The notes beneath the pieces were generated by a model that did no database searches, was not told where the DNA came from, and saw only the letters and a program-made list of their open reading frames with translations. Below, one piece after another: positions 35,033 to 44,806 of a stretch of DNA of 64,000 bases. The translations under genes were made by a program, and so were the position numbers. Numbering within the stretch: the first letter of the stretch is position 1; each line of letters begins with the position of its first letter. Origin of the DNA: Mesorhizobium sp. WSM4311 (GTDB taxonomy: Bacteria > Pseudomonadota > Alphaproteobacteria > Rhizobiales > Rhizobiaceae); NCBI RefSeq assembly GCF_002295115.1, contig NZ_NSFV01000001.1, positions 496,001-560,000 on the forward strand, in the 5' to 3' direction.

Positions 35033-36940
35033 ATGCCTGACGTCGTCAAAGTGCGTGCCGCGACAAACAACGAAGTCGCGTTCCTTTCCTGGGACATAGA
35101 CGGGATGATCCCGGGTTGCCTCGGTTTCGAGGTCGTTCGCCTCTATCCCGAGACAGGCGAGGAGCGCTGCCTGGCCTCCTGGGTGCCGTTCAAAGGGCAG
35201 CGCAATCCGAGATGGATCCCGCAGGATACCGGCGTCTGGCCGGTGCAGAAGACATTCTGGCGCGATCTCACCGTGCGGCGCCGGCGCGACAGCATTGACG
35301 TCAGGCCGGACGGCGAAATGATCGCCTACCGGGTGCGCCCGGTCGGCGACATGAAGCCAGGCCTCGATGCGGTGCCGGTGCGCCCTGATCAGATCGTCGA
35401 CGGCAAACCCGCCTACACCGGCACGGCGCGCCCGCTCGGTTATCTCGGCAAGGGTGCGGTCAGCCCGCCGATCTATCTGGGTCAGATGTTCGGCAAGGCG
35501 CGGGTTGCCTTCACCAATGGCGTGCTGTCGACGCAATGGATGTCGCATGCGCTGCAGGAGGCCGGCATCAAGGTCGGGCAGCGCGACAAGATCAGGGCAG
35601 TGCTGCAGGACCCGACGAGCAATATACGGGCCTATCTGCATGGCGATGTTCCCGACGTGCTGACCAGCCTCCTGAAGCGGGCCAAGACCGAAGGCGGCAC
35701 CGTCAGGCTCGCGCTCTATGAACTCGGTGACGACGAGCTGTGCGATGCCATCATCGCCGCCAAGGACGCCGTCGAGGTCATCCTTTCCAATTCGGGCAGG
35801 GACGACGAGACCAAGGCCTGGGATGCCGGCAATGCGCCATACAGGAAGCGCCTGCATGACGCGGGCGTCGTGGTGACGGACCGCCTGTTCAACAACAACC
35901 ACATCGGCCACAACAAATTTGCCGTCTACCGCGATGCCCACGGCAAGCCGCAAGCAGTGATGACCGGCAGCACCAACTGGACGTCGACCGGTATCTGCGG
36001 ACAGTCCAACAACGCCTTCATCCGCGACGATCCGGCGATGGCCGAGATCTTCGACGCCTATTGGCAGCGCATGAAGGCCGACGTCTTTCCGCCCCCGGCC
36101 TCGGAAAGTGCGGCCGGTCGTGTCGCGCAGACACAAGGCGTGCCGTTCCGCGGGGAGAACCACATGCCCAATCCGCTCAACGGCGCCACCGCAGCGCTGG
36201 ACGGCATGACGGTCTGGTTTTCGCCCAACGACCCTGACCGCAACAAGAAGGACATCTCCGTGCGGCCGGTCGACCTCGCGGATGTGTTTGCCCGCATCAA
36301 AGCGGCGAAGCGGGCGGTGCTGTTCCTGGTGTTCAATCCCTCGCTGCTCGGCGACAACTCGATCGTCGACCAGGCCGTGGCGGCGGCCAAGGCCGATCCG
36401 AACCTGATCGTGCAGGGCGCGATCTCTGACGAAACCGCCATGCCCAACTATGTCGCGCCGACCAAGGATGCGGTCACACACAAGTCGAACAAGGACGGCA
36501 AGGCGCCGTTCGTCTATCCGGAGAAGGTCTGGGAAGCGCCGAACGTCTCCATCGTGCGTGCGGCAAACCTGACCGGCGCCACGATCGCCCGCGACTTCCA
36601 GGCGGAGGTGCTGACCGTCGGCCATGCGATCGTGCACGACAAGATCGTCATCATCGATCCGATGGAAGACAACGCCACCGTCATCACCGGCAGCCACAAT
36701 CTCGGTTACAAGGCGTCCTACGAGAACGACGAGAACATGGTGATCGTCGAGGGCGACAAGACCTTCGCGGCCGCCTATGCCGTGCACATGCTTGACGTGT
36801 TCGACCACTACAAATTCCGCGCCTGGCGCAGGACAATCGGCAAGGGGCCTTCCGACGACGACGGGCTCAATATCGACGACAAGTGGTTGAAGCCATACGC
36901 CGACGGCAAGAAGGGCGCGATTGCCCGCTATTTCCCGTAG
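35033..36940 (+). CDS. Phospholipase D-like protein with two HKD-type motifs
   Basis: A 635-residue protein with two PLD catalytic halves. The first is HNKFAVYRDAHGKPQ (His293) followed by MTGSTNWTSTG; the second is HDKIVIIDPMEDNA (His535) followed by ITGSHNLGYKAS. There is no signal peptide. An N-terminal part of about 150 residues (LSWDIDGMIPGCLGFEVVRL) resembles a fibronectin-like or adaptor region. Such proteins may be phospholipases, nucleases or toxins; without nearby secretion or immunity genes the role stays open. Confidence 0.85.
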   Translation: MPDVVKVRAATNNEVAFLSWDIDGMIPGCLGFEVVRLYPETGEERCLASWVPFKGQRNPRWIPQDTGVWPVQKTFWRDLTVRRRRDSIDVRPDGEMIAYRVRPVGDMKPGLDAVPVRPDQIVDGKPAYTGTARPLGYLGKGAVSPPIYLGQMFGKARVAFTNGVLSTQWMSHALQEAGIKVGQRDKIRAVLQDPTSNIRAYLHGDVPDVLTSLLKRAKTEGGTVRLALYELGDDELCDAIIAAKDAVEVILSNSGRDDETKAWDAGNAPYRKRLHDAGVVVTDRLFNNNHIGHNKFAVYRDAHGKPQAVMTGSTNWTSTGICGQSNNAFIRDDPAMAEIFDAYWQRMKADVFPPPASESAAGRVAQTQGVPFRGENHMPNPLNGATAALDGMTVWFSPNDPDRNKKDISVRPVDLADVFARIKAAKRAVLFLVFNPSLLGDNSIVDQAVAAAKADPNLIVQGAISDETAMPNYVAPTKDAVTHKSNKDGKAPFVYPEKVWEAPNVSIVRAANLTGATIARDFQAEVLTVGHAIVHDKIVIIDPMEDNATVITGSHNLGYKASYENDENMVIVEGDKTFAAAYAVHMLDVFDHYKFRAWRRTIGKGPSDDDGLNIDDKWLKPYADGKKGAIARYFP

Positions 36941-36999
36941 TGCCGCCGGGCCGGGGATCCGCCATTCATTCCAGTCCGCGGCCGCTCGGCCAGAGCCGC

Positions 37000-37300
37000 G
37001 CCTGCGCGGTGGCGACGGCAATCTGCGCGGCGCTGCTGCTCACCATGCCGTTGATCTGGGGCGGTGTTGCTGGCGATGCGCGCGGTCGGCTACAGCGTAT
37101 ATGCGATGGCATTGGTCGAACTCGGCAGCCGCTTCAAGGGCACGCTGCTCGTCACCGGCAATGCGGCCTTCGCCCTGCTGTGGGGCGTTGGCGGCATTGT
37201 CTGCCCGCCGGGTGCCGGTCAGCTGATGCAAGGCATCGGCCCGCTGGGCCTGCCCGTGGTGATCGCCGGTCTCGATGCGGTTCTGGTCGTCTTCGCCTAG
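37000..37300 (+). pseudogene. Frameshifted C-terminal fragment of an MFS transporter
   Basis: Translated in two frames, ALLLTMPLIWG then VLLAMRAVGYSVYAMALVEL, GNAAFALLWGVGGIVCPPGAG, ending at TAG. This lines up with the last 100 residues of the intact MFS gene just downstream (TPLIWPMIFVWGAVSYGIYT, GNAAFSLMWGVGGIAVPP). A one-base frameshift lies near 37058-37062 and no N-terminal part remains. It is a decayed paralogue in tandem with the intact gene. Confidence 0.75.
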
Positions 37301-37422
37301 TACCGCTCCTCGCAACGTCGAGCCTCCTGACATCGATCTGGCTGGAGCAAGCGCTTTCCGCCGGCGGGGCTTACCGCTGTCTGGCCGAACCGTTAATCCT
37401 GCCGGGTACCAACGGTAGCACC

Positions 37423-38583
37423 ATGGCCGCGGCGGATTCGAAAACTGGCGAAGGAATGCAATGGGCGGCGATCACCGGCGTGATCGCGACCGTCTCGGTG
37501 TTCGCCATCGCGCAGGGCCTGTCCTATCCGCTGCTGAGCTTCATCCTGCAGCGCCAGGGCGTCTCGCCGGCGATGATCGGCCTGTCGGCTGCGATGACGC
37601 CGATCGGCTTCATCGTCTCGTCGCCGCTGATCCCGGGGCTGGCGCGGCGGTTCGGGGCGGGGCGCACGGCGCTTACTTGCGCCGCGCTCTCGGCCGTCGT
37701 GCTGGCGCTGATCGGCTGGACGCAGAATGTCTATCTGTGGTTTCCGCTGCGCTTCCTGATCGGCGCGGTGACCAATCCGCTCTATGTCTTGAGCGAAATC
37801 TGGGTAATTGCCCTTGCGCCGCCGGCCAGGCGCGGGCGCATCATGGGCGTCTATTCGACGATCATTTCGGCCGGCTTCGCGGCCGGCCCGCTCTGCCTGC
37901 TCGCCGTCGGTACGCAGGGATGGCCGCCCTTCCTCGTCGGTATTTGCGCCTTCGTGCTATGCGGCATGTGCCTGGCGTCGGTGCTGCCGCGCCTGCCGAA
38001 GGTGGACGAGGCCGGGCATCGGGTTTCCGTTCTGGGCTTCGTACCGATGGCCTGGCTGCTTCTGTTGGCGGTCATCGTGGCCGCGGGGTTCGAACAGGGG
38101 GCGCTGGCCTTGCTGCCGGTCTATGGTAACCACTATGGTATCGCGGAGGCCCGCATGTCGGCGCTGCTGTCGATGATGATCGCCGGCAACATTGCCATGC
38201 AGGTGCCGCTCGGCCTGCTGGCGGAGAGGCTGACCGCACGCCTGGTTCGGCTTGCCTGTGTTTCCTTGACCGTGGTCGGATGCGTGTTGCTGCCGCTTCT
38301 CATCGAAACGCCGCTGATCTGGCCGATGATCTTCGTCTGGGGCGCGGTCTCCTACGGCATCTACACGATGTCGATCATCGAGCTCGGCGAGCGTTTCACC
38401 GGCTCGACACTGGTCGCTGGCAACGCCGCCTTCTCGCTGATGTGGGGCGTCGGCGGCATAGCCGTGCCGCCGACGGCTGGCAGCGCCATGGATATACTGG
38501 GCGCGAGAGGCCTGCCGATCACGCTTTGCCTCATGTGCCTGGCCTTGGCGGTCGCGAGCCTCGCCGGTCGCGGCAAGGCCTAA
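37423..38583 (+). CDS. MFS transporter
   Basis: A 386-residue major facilitator protein with about twelve hydrophobic segments, starting VIATVSVFAIAQGLSYPLLS. The cytoplasmic loop ARRFGAGRTALT and the motif RFLIGAVTNPLYVLSEIW are typical of the YcaD-like branch. The substrate is unknown. The start ATG (MAAADSKTGEG) was chosen as the first ATG after the decayed copy; the ribosome site is not strong. Confidence 0.82.
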   Translation: MAAADSKTGEGMQWAAITGVIATVSVFAIAQGLSYPLLSFILQRQGVSPAMIGLSAAMTPIGFIVSSPLIPGLARRFGAGRTALTCAALSAVVLALIGWTQNVYLWFPLRFLIGAVTNPLYVLSEIWVIALAPPARRGRIMGVYSTIISAGFAAGPLCLLAVGTQGWPPFLVGICAFVLCGMCLASVLPRLPKVDEAGHRVSVLGFVPMAWLLLLAVIVAAGFEQGALALLPVYGNHYGIAEARMSALLSMMIAGNIAMQVPLGLLAERLTARLVRLACVSLTVVGCVLLPLLIETPLIWPMIFVWGAVSYGIYTMSIIELGERFTGSTLVAGNAAFSLMWGVGGIAVPPTAGSAMDILGARGLPITLCLMCLALAVASLAGRGKA

Positions 38584-38661
38584 ATCCTTGGCTGCAACTC
38601 TTGAATATCGGGCGCGGCATGTCGATGTTGCTTGCCCAAGCATTGCCTATTTGGAGATTCC

Positions 38662-40725
38662 ATGACCAAGCCCATCGCCAAGCCAGAAGCCGATACCGCG
38701 GACCCCTTCCTCTGGCTGGAGGACAGGACCAGCAAACAGTCGCTCGACTGGGTGCACGGCCAGAACGAGATCGCGATTGGCGAATTGCAGGGCGATCCTT
38801 CGTATCAGGCGTCGTTCCAGACGGCACTCGACCTGATGACGGCCGAGGACAACATCGCCGTCGGCGCGGCAATCGCCGGCCATGTCTACAATTTCTGGCA
38901 GGACAAGACCAATGCGCTCGGCCTGTGGCGCCGCACGACGGTCGCTTCCTACAAGACCGAGAACCCGGTCTGGGAAACGATCATCGATTTCGACCAGCTC
39001 GCGGCGAAGGAGGGGATAAAATGGGTGTTCAGCGGCGCCAGCCGGCTCTATCCGGACTTCAGCCGCTGCCTGCTCTCGATGTCGCCGGACGGCGGCGACG
39101 CCAGCGAGATGCGCGAATTCGACATTGAAACCAGATCGTTCATCGAGGGCGGGTTCCGTGCGCCGGCTTCCAAGTCGGGTTTCGGCTGGCTGGACAAGGA
39201 CACGGTCATCGTCTCGGCGGCCTTCGAGGAATCCGACAAGACCGAGTCCGGCTATCCGCGTGTGATCAAGCTCTGGAAGCGCGGCACCAGCCTCGAAGAC
39301 GCAACACCCATTTTCGAGGCGCAGAAAGACGATCTCGCCGCCGGCGCGGGCGTCGAGTTCGACGGCGACAAGCGTCACGTGTTTCTGGCGCGGGCAATCA
39401 ATTTCTTCGCATCGCACAGTTTCCTGCATCTCCCGTCCGGTGAGAACAGGCGCATTCCGCTGCCCGACGACGCCACCGACACATCGCTTTTCAAGGACCA
39501 GCTGGTGTTCGGGGTGCGCACGCCCTGGACGGCGCCGGACGGCACGCTGTGCCAACCGGACGGGCTCTATTCGCTCGATTTCGCCCACTGGATCGAAACC
39601 GGCGGCTTGGGCACCATCGAAACCCTGCTGGCGCCGGCGCATCGCGTGTCCATCGCCGGGCTCGCCAGAACGCAGGACCGGCTGTTCATCAGCCTGATGG
39701 ACAATGTGCGCGGCAAGGTTCTCGTTTGCGAGCGCAAGAATGGCGCCTGGTCTCTGAAGCCGGTCGCGTTGCCTGAGAACGGCACTGTCGGCATCAGCCA
39801 TGCCGAGCACTTCGGCTCCAGCGTGTCCTTCTCCTTCACCGATTTCCTGACGCCAAGCTCGATCATCTGGTCGGATGACGATGGCGAGACGCTCGCCACG
39901 GTGAAGTCGCAGCCGGCGCGCTTCGATGCCGCGCCGCTGATCTCGGAACAGTTCGAGGCGCGCTCGAAGGACGGCACGATGATCCCATACTTCGTCGTCA
40001 GGCGGCGCGACCAGAAAGGACCGGTGCCGACGCTGCTCTACGGCTATGGCGGCTTCGAAGTGCCGCTCTTGCCCGGCTATGCCGGCGTGCGCGGCAGGCT
40101 GTGGCTGGAGAAGGGCAATGCCTATGTGCAGGCCTGCATTCGCGGCGGCGGCGAGTTCGGCCCGGCCTGGCATCAGGCGGCGCTGAAAGGCAATCGCCAG
40201 AACGGTTTTGACGATTTTGCCGCGGTGGCCGAGGACGTCGTCAGGCGCGGCATCGCGACGGCAGGCTCGCTCGGCATCCAGGGTGGCTCGAATGGTGGCC
40301 TGCTGACCGGCGTTTCGCTGACGCAGCGCCCGGACCTTTTCGGCGCCGTCATCATCGAGGTGCCGCTGCTCGACATGCTGCGCTACACCGAATTGCCGCC
40401 CGGCGCCTCATGGATGGCCGAGTATGGCGATCCGTCGAAGCCGGAGGACGCCAGGTGGCTGGCCGCCTATTCGCCCTACCAGCACGTCAAGGTGGGTGCC
40501 GACTATCCGCCGGTGCTGCTGACGACCTCGACCGCCGACGACCGCGTCCATCCCGGACATGCCCGCAAGATGGCGGCTCGTCTGCAGGAGGCCGGCCACG
40601 ACAGGACACTGTTCTTCGAGGAGACCGAAGGCGGCCATGGCGGTCGGGGCGACCGCCGGCCGCAGGCGGCACAGACGGCGATGAAATATGTCTTCCTGCA
40701 GCGGGCACTGAGCGCCAAGGCTTAG
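38662..40725 (+). CDS. S9 family prolyl oligopeptidase-like protein
   Basis: A 687-residue cytoplasmic serine peptidase. An N-terminal beta-propeller starts at DPFLWLEDRTSKQSLDWVHG; the C-terminal hydrolase domain holds Ser543 in GIQGGSNGG, Asp in TSTADDRVHPGHA and His in EGGHGG. This fits prolyl oligopeptidase, which cleaves short peptides after proline. The ATG has GGAG 7 bases upstream. Confidence 0.9.
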   Translation: MTKPIAKPEADTADPFLWLEDRTSKQSLDWVHGQNEIAIGELQGDPSYQASFQTALDLMTAEDNIAVGAAIAGHVYNFWQDKTNALGLWRRTTVASYKTENPVWETIIDFDQLAAKEGIKWVFSGASRLYPDFSRCLLSMSPDGGDASEMREFDIETRSFIEGGFRAPASKSGFGWLDKDTVIVSAAFEESDKTESGYPRVIKLWKRGTSLEDATPIFEAQKDDLAAGAGVEFDGDKRHVFLARAINFFASHSFLHLPSGENRRIPLPDDATDTSLFKDQLVFGVRTPWTAPDGTLCQPDGLYSLDFAHWIETGGLGTIETLLAPAHRVSIAGLARTQDRLFISLMDNVRGKVLVCERKNGAWSLKPVALPENGTVGISHAEHFGSSVSFSFTDFLTPSSIIWSDDDGETLATVKSQPARFDAAPLISEQFEARSKDGTMIPYFVVRRRDQKGPVPTLLYGYGGFEVPLLPGYAGVRGRLWLEKGNAYVQACIRGGGEFGPAWHQAALKGNRQNGFDDFAAVAEDVVRRGIATAGSLGIQGGSNGGLLTGVSLTQRPDLFGAVIIEVPLLDMLRYTELPPGASWMAEYGDPSKPEDARWLAAYSPYQHVKVGADYPPVLLTTSTADDRVHPGHARKMAARLQEAGHDRTLFFEETEGGHGGRGDRRPQAAQTAMKYVFLQRALSAKA

Positions 40726-40969
40726 AAGTATTCCGTCATGGGCCAGGCAAAGGGTGGTTCACCTCGGCCAGCCTTTGCTCTAAGGTGCCTGGCATGGCTC
40801 CTGCTATGACCTTTGCCTGCACGTTCGGGGTCGCGGTGACACCGTCACCGCGCACGCTGCGTGCGGAGCTTTTGCGGCTGTGCGCCCGCATCGGTTATTC
40901 GCCACCCGCCGCCCTCTGATGCATTCGCCCCGGCGCCAGCCGGACTGAATCCAGAGGAAAGATCCAGAC
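40726..40969. other. Intergenic region, nothing recognised
   Basis: 244 bases between the S9 peptidase and the aminotransferase. No hairpin with a T run and no convincing small gene was seen; the open stretch to 40919 has no ribosome site. Confidence 0.5.
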
Positions 40970-42349
40970 ATGACCTATCAGAATTATTCGCTGAAGCAGC
41001 TTCAGCAGATCGACGCCGCGCATCACCTCCATCCCTTCACCGACCACAAGGAATTGCGTGAGGCGGGTTCGCGCATCATCACCCGCGCCAATGGCCCGTT
41101 CATCTACGATTCCGAAGGGGTGGAACTGCTCGACGGCATGGCCGGCCTGTGGTGCGTCAACATCGGCTATGGCCGCGAAGAACTGGCCGAGGCCGCCTAC
41201 GCCCAGATGAAGGAACTGCCTTACTACAATTCCTTCTTCAAATGCTCGACGCCGACGCCGGTGCTGTTGTCCAAGAAGCTGGCCGAGATCGCCCCGAAGA
41301 ACGTCAACCAGGTGTTCTACGGCTCCTCCGGCTCGGAAGCCAACGACACCGCCTTGCGTCTTGTCCGCCACTACTGGGTGATCGAGGGCAAGCCCGAGAA
41401 GAACCGCGTCATCTCGCGCAAGATGGCCTATCACGGCTCGACCATCGCCGGCACCTCGCTCGGCGGCATGGACGCCATGCACAAGCAGCTCAACGGAGCG
41501 GTGCCCAACATCGTGCATGTGATGATGCCCTATGCCTATGAGCTGGCGCTGCCGGGCGAGAGCGACCATGATTTCGGCCTGCGCGCGGCCAAATCGGTCG
41601 AGGACGCCATCCTCGAGGCCGGGGCCGACAAGGTCGCGGCCTTCATCGGCGAGCCGGTAATGGGTGCGGGCGGCGTCAAGATCCCGCCGGCGAGCTACTG
41701 GCCTGAGGTGCAGCGCATCTGCCGCAAATACGATGTGCTGCTGATGCTGGACGAGGTCATCACCGGCTATGGCCGCACCGGCGAATGGTTCGCGGCACAG
41801 ACCTTCGGCATCGAACCGGACACCATCACCACCGCCAAGGCGCTGACCTCGGGCTATCAACCGCTGTCGGCGCTGCTGGTCGGCGACCGCATCACCTCGA
41901 CGCTGGTCGAGAAGGGCGGCGAGTTCAACCATGGCTACACATATTCCGGCCACCCCGTGGCCTGCGCGGTGGCCTTGAAGAACCTCGAGATCATCGAGCA
42001 GGAAGGCCTGGTCGATCGTGTCAGGAACGAAACTGGGCCTTATTTCGCCAAGGCGCTGCAGGAGCGTATCGCCGGGCATGATCTGGTCGGCGAGGTACGC
42101 TCGATCGGGCTGATGGGCGCGATCGAGATCGTCAAGGACAAGGCGACCAAGGAACGGTTCCTGCCGTCGGGAAGTGCCGCGGTGACGGTGCGCGACCATG
42201 CCATCGCCAACGGCATGATGCTGCGCGCCACCGGCGACACGATGATCCTGTCGCCGCCGCTGATCTGGACCCGCGACACGATCGACATGGCCTGCGAGCG
42301 GATCCGCAAGGCGCTGGATCTGGCGCAGGCCGATCTGCGCAAGCGGTAA
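40970..42349 (+). CDS. Class III omega-aminotransferase
   Basis: A 459-residue PLP enzyme of the omega-amino acid:pyruvate type. Blocks include YGSSGSEANDTALRL, MAYHGSTIAGTSLGG, LMLDEVITGYGRTG and Lys290 in TTAKALTSGYQPLSALLV, which carries PLP. The start MTYQNYSLKQLQQIDAAHHLHPF fits the rhizobial putrescine/beta-alanine-type aminotransferases. The amino donor cannot be fixed. It is preceded by GAGGAAAG. Confidence 0.9.
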   Translation: MTYQNYSLKQLQQIDAAHHLHPFTDHKELREAGSRIITRANGPFIYDSEGVELLDGMAGLWCVNIGYGREELAEAAYAQMKELPYYNSFFKCSTPTPVLLSKKLAEIAPKNVNQVFYGSSGSEANDTALRLVRHYWVIEGKPEKNRVISRKMAYHGSTIAGTSLGGMDAMHKQLNGAVPNIVHVMMPYAYELALPGESDHDFGLRAAKSVEDAILEAGADKVAAFIGEPVMGAGGVKIPPASYWPEVQRICRKYDVLLMLDEVITGYGRTGEWFAAQTFGIEPDTITTAKALTSGYQPLSALLVGDRITSTLVEKGGEFNHGYTYSGHPVACAVALKNLEIIEQEGLVDRVRNETGPYFAKALQERIAGHDLVGEVRSIGLMGAIEIVKDKATKERFLPSGSAAVTVRDHAIANGMMLRATGDTMILSPPLIWTRDTIDMACERIRKALDLAQADLRKR

Positions 42350-42486
42350 GGCGAACCTCGACCGGGCGTTTCTTCAGGGGAACGCCCGGCCTCGAGAAAC
42401 ATGCTGCCCGATGGGGAACAAACGTTATCCTCCGCGCGTAGTGTGTCCGGCAGCAGCCATCCGGCCGCGACAAGGGGTTCATTTCC

Positions 42487-42852
42487 ATGACAAAAACCGG
42501 CAAGAGCCGACGCGCGCAAGAAGCAGCCAGCATCGGCGCTGACCTGATGCTGGCGCCGCTGGTGGCGATGATGCGCCTGCCGTTGATGGCCATGGACAGC
42601 GGCAGCAGCCAGCCCTGGAGCACCGAAACCGCGCGTGCGGTGAACGAGAAGACCGCGGCAATCGCCGAGGGCGCGTTCGCGGCGCAAATGTCCTTCCTGC
42701 AATCGGCATCGCGATTCTGGCCGGAACTCCTTTCCGGTCGCACGCCGTCGCTGTTCAACGGCGTCGCGGCGGAACGGTCGATCAGCGCCGCGCTCAAGCC
42801 CGCCAGCCGCGCGGTGAAGGCGAATTTTCGCCGGCTGTCGGCAAAGGCTTGA
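42487..42852 (+). CDS. Hypothetical helical protein, 121 residues (weak phasin resemblance)
   Basis: Begins MTKTGKSRRAQEAASIGADL and is rich in Ala, Met and Ser, with predicted amphipathic helices over residues 15-75 (TARAVNEKTAAIAEGAFAAQ, MSFLQSASRFW). The size and make-up resemble short phasin-like granule proteins, but no signature was clear. It is monocistronic. Confidence 0.6.
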   Translation: MTKTGKSRRAQEAASIGADLMLAPLVAMMRLPLMAMDSGSSQPWSTETARAVNEKTAAIAEGAFAAQMSFLQSASRFWPELLSGRTPSLFNGVAAERSISAALKPASRAVKANFRRLSAKA

Positions 42853-42937
42853 AATAGACCCTGCGGAACTTTGATTTTGCGCATTGTCGAAATCATGGTC
42901 TAGAACCAATCGGTATAAGCACCGATGGGGGGACATC

Positions 42938-43582
42938 ATGGCCGGACAACCGCTCAACCAGCCGGCTGAAATCCCGGCCGAGCTCGACCGCTGGAATTGG
43001 GGCGCCTTCTTCCTCAACTGGATCTGGGGCATCGGCAACAGCACCTTCATCGCGCTGCTGGCACTGATCCCGGTCGTCAACCTCGTCATGATCTTCGTGC
43101 TCGGAGCACGCGGCAGCCGCTGGGCCTGGCAGAACCGGGCCTGGCGCGACGCCGAGCAGTTCCGCAAGACGCAGCGCAACTGGGCAATAGCCGGCCTGGC
43201 TGTCTGGGTGCTCAGTATCGGGGGCTGTGCGACGGCGGTCGGCAGCATCCCCTTCATGTTCAAAGGCAGCGACGCCTACCACATGACCATGGATGCCGTG
43301 CGTTCCGATACCCGCGTCAAGGCTGCCATTGGCGACGACGTGACCGACAATTTCTGGGTCGGCGGCCATCTCAACGTCAGTGCGAACGGCACGGGCGACG
43401 CCCAGTTCAGCATTCCCGTCCACGGCGCCAAGGGCAAAGCCACCGTGTTATCCCATCTGGTCCGCAATGCCGGCACGTGGAGCATCCGCCTGCTTGTGGT
43501 CAGGGTCGATGGAGTGGACGCGCCGATTGTGCTGACCAACGAAGATCATGTGCCAATCCCGAACGCGGCGATCGGAATATAG
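42938..43582 (+). CDS. Membrane protein with Coa1-like C-terminal domain
   Basis: A 214-residue protein. The N-terminal part has two hydrophobic stretches (NWGAFFLNWIWGIGNSTFIA and LLALIPVVNLVMIFVLG), then a third helix (WAIAGLAVWVLSIGGCATAV) and an external domain (KAAIGDDVTDNFWVGGHLNV) like the cytochrome oxidase assembly Coa1 family. The ATG was chosen for a GGGGGG run 5 bases upstream. Its role is not certain. Confidence 0.7.
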   Translation: MAGQPLNQPAEIPAELDRWNWGAFFLNWIWGIGNSTFIALLALIPVVNLVMIFVLGARGSRWAWQNRAWRDAEQFRKTQRNWAIAGLAVWVLSIGGCATAVGSIPFMFKGSDAYHMTMDAVRSDTRVKAAIGDDVTDNFWVGGHLNVSANGTGDAQFSIPVHGAKGKATVLSHLVRNAGTWSIRLLVVRVDGVDAPIVLTNEDHVPIPNAAIGI

Positions 43583-43612
43583 ACATCGGGGAGAAGTGGG
43601 TGCGGCAGAAAT

Positions 43613-43646
43613 GCAAAAACCGCGCTCCATCGGGAACGCGGCTTTG
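43613..43646 (-). terminator. Possible terminator on the minus strand beyond mmsB
   Basis: An imperfect hairpin, AAGCCGCGTTCC with GGAGCGCGGTT, followed on the minus strand by TTTTTGC. It lies about 220 bases past the mmsB stop, so it may be a late terminator, or belong to an unseen transcript. Confidence 0.4.
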
Positions 43647-43864
43647 CCAGATACGCATGGCGTTTCGCTACGCAAACACTTGGCGAAACTTACGGGCTCC
43701 GGTACGCGAGACCTGATCCGGAGCGCCGGGCGGATGCGATATGTCCGCCTCGCAGTCCGTTTTATAGGGACATCGTTACCGCAGAGTTATCGAGAGCTTA
43801 AGCAAATCTAAATTTGCGGTTCTTCTGCCGGGTTGATCTGGAAAAAACCCATCAAGTCCGCTGG

Positions 43865-44749
43865 TTACGCTGGGTTGCCCCTGAGAAAATTAATTATGCC
43901 GGAGAAATCGGCGCCGCCGTACCCCTGGGCGTTGAACAGGGCGTAGAGCTGTGCCGCCTCGGCGCCAAGTGGGGTCACCGCGCCCGCGCTCAGTGCGGCT
44001 TCCTGGGACAATTTCAGGTCTTTCAGCATAAGGGCAGCGGCGAAGCCCGGCTTGTAATCCCTGTTGGCGGGTGAAGTGGGCACCGGACCGGGCACCGGGC
44101 AGTAGGTGGTCAAGGACCAGCATTGGCCCGAAGAGGTCGAGGCGACCTCGAACAGCGCCTGATGCGACAGGCCGAGCTTTTCGGCCAGCACGAAGGCCTC
44201 GGCGACGCCGATCATCGAAATGCCGAGGATCATATTGTTGCAGATTTTCGCCGCCTGGCCGGCACCGTCGCCGCCGCAATGGACGATGCGCCCGGCCATC
44301 GGCTTCAGGATCGGCTCGGCGGCGGCGAAGGCATCGGTGGAGCCGCCGGCCATGAAGGTCAGCGTGCCGGCCGCCGCACCGCCGGTGCCGCCCGAGACGG
44401 GCGCGTCGATGGAGAGCAGGCCGTGTTTGGCGGCAATCGCATGCGCCTTGCGCGCCGACTCGACGTCGATGGTCGAGGAATCAATGAACAGCGCGCCTTT
44501 TTTTGCCTTGGGCGCGATGTCTTCATAGACCGACAGCACGTGCTTGCCGGCAGGGAGCATGGTGATGACGACATCGGCATCTTTGACTGCCGCGATGGCG
44601 TTGGCCATCACCGTCACGCCATGCTCCCTTGCGACCGTAAGGTTCTCCGGCATGAGATCGAAGCCTAGAACCGCATGCCCGGCCTTTACCAGATTGGCGG
44701 CCATCGGATTGCCCATGTTGCCGAGGCCGATGAAGGCGATTGTGGTCAT
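43865..44749 (-). CDS. mmsB: 3-Hydroxyisobutyrate dehydrogenase
   Basis: A 294-residue NAD-dependent enzyme of valine catabolism. GLGNMGNPMAANLVKAGH at the N-terminus is the dinucleotide fold with family signature; the substrate motif DAPVSGGTGGAAAGTL and catalytic Lys in GAGQAAKICNNMIL follow. It oxidises 3-hydroxyisobutyrate to methylmalonate semialdehyde. It is downstream of an acyl-CoA dehydrogenase gene on the same strand; the two are usually adjacent but are here separated by a four-helix-bundle gene. Confidence 0.92.
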   Translation of the reverse strand: MTTIAFIGLGNMGNPMAANLVKAGHAVLGFDLMPENLTVAREHGVTVMANAIAAVKDADVVITMLPAGKHVLSVYEDIAPKAKKGALFIDSSTIDVESARKAHAIAAKHGLLSIDAPVSGGTGGAAAGTLTFMAGGSTDAFAAAEPILKPMAGRIVHCGGDGAGQAAKICNNMILGISMIGVAEAFVLAEKLGLSHQALFEVASTSSGQCWSLTTYCPVPGPVPTSPANRDYKPGFAAALMLKDLKLSQEAALSAGAVTPLGAEAAQLYALFNAQGYGGADFSGIINFLRGNPA

Positions 44750-44776
44750 TGTGACGCTCCGTGGTTGGGTAAGGCC

Positions 44777-44801
44777 GTAGGCAGTAGGCAGTAGGCAGTA
44801 G
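44777..44801. repeat. Tandem GTAGGCA repeats, left flank
   Basis: Three head-to-tail copies of GTAGGCA plus a partial GTAGG, 28 bases upstream of the mmsB start. Together with inverted copies at 45180-45200 it brackets the four-helix-bundle gene. Confidence 0.8.
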
Positions 44802-44806
44802 GGACT

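Noticed and set aside
33185..37021. A 1278-codon open minus-strand frame running from MttB-2 through the phospholipase D-like gene
   Set aside because: Only the part up to 34762 matches a family; the rest is antisense to a clear PLD gene and lacks a ribosome site. The ATG at 34762 has a good GAGGA.
43548..43811. An 87-codon plus-strand frame after the Coa1-like gene
   Set aside because: It starts inside the preceding gene, has no ribosome site, runs across a hairpin and shows no family features.
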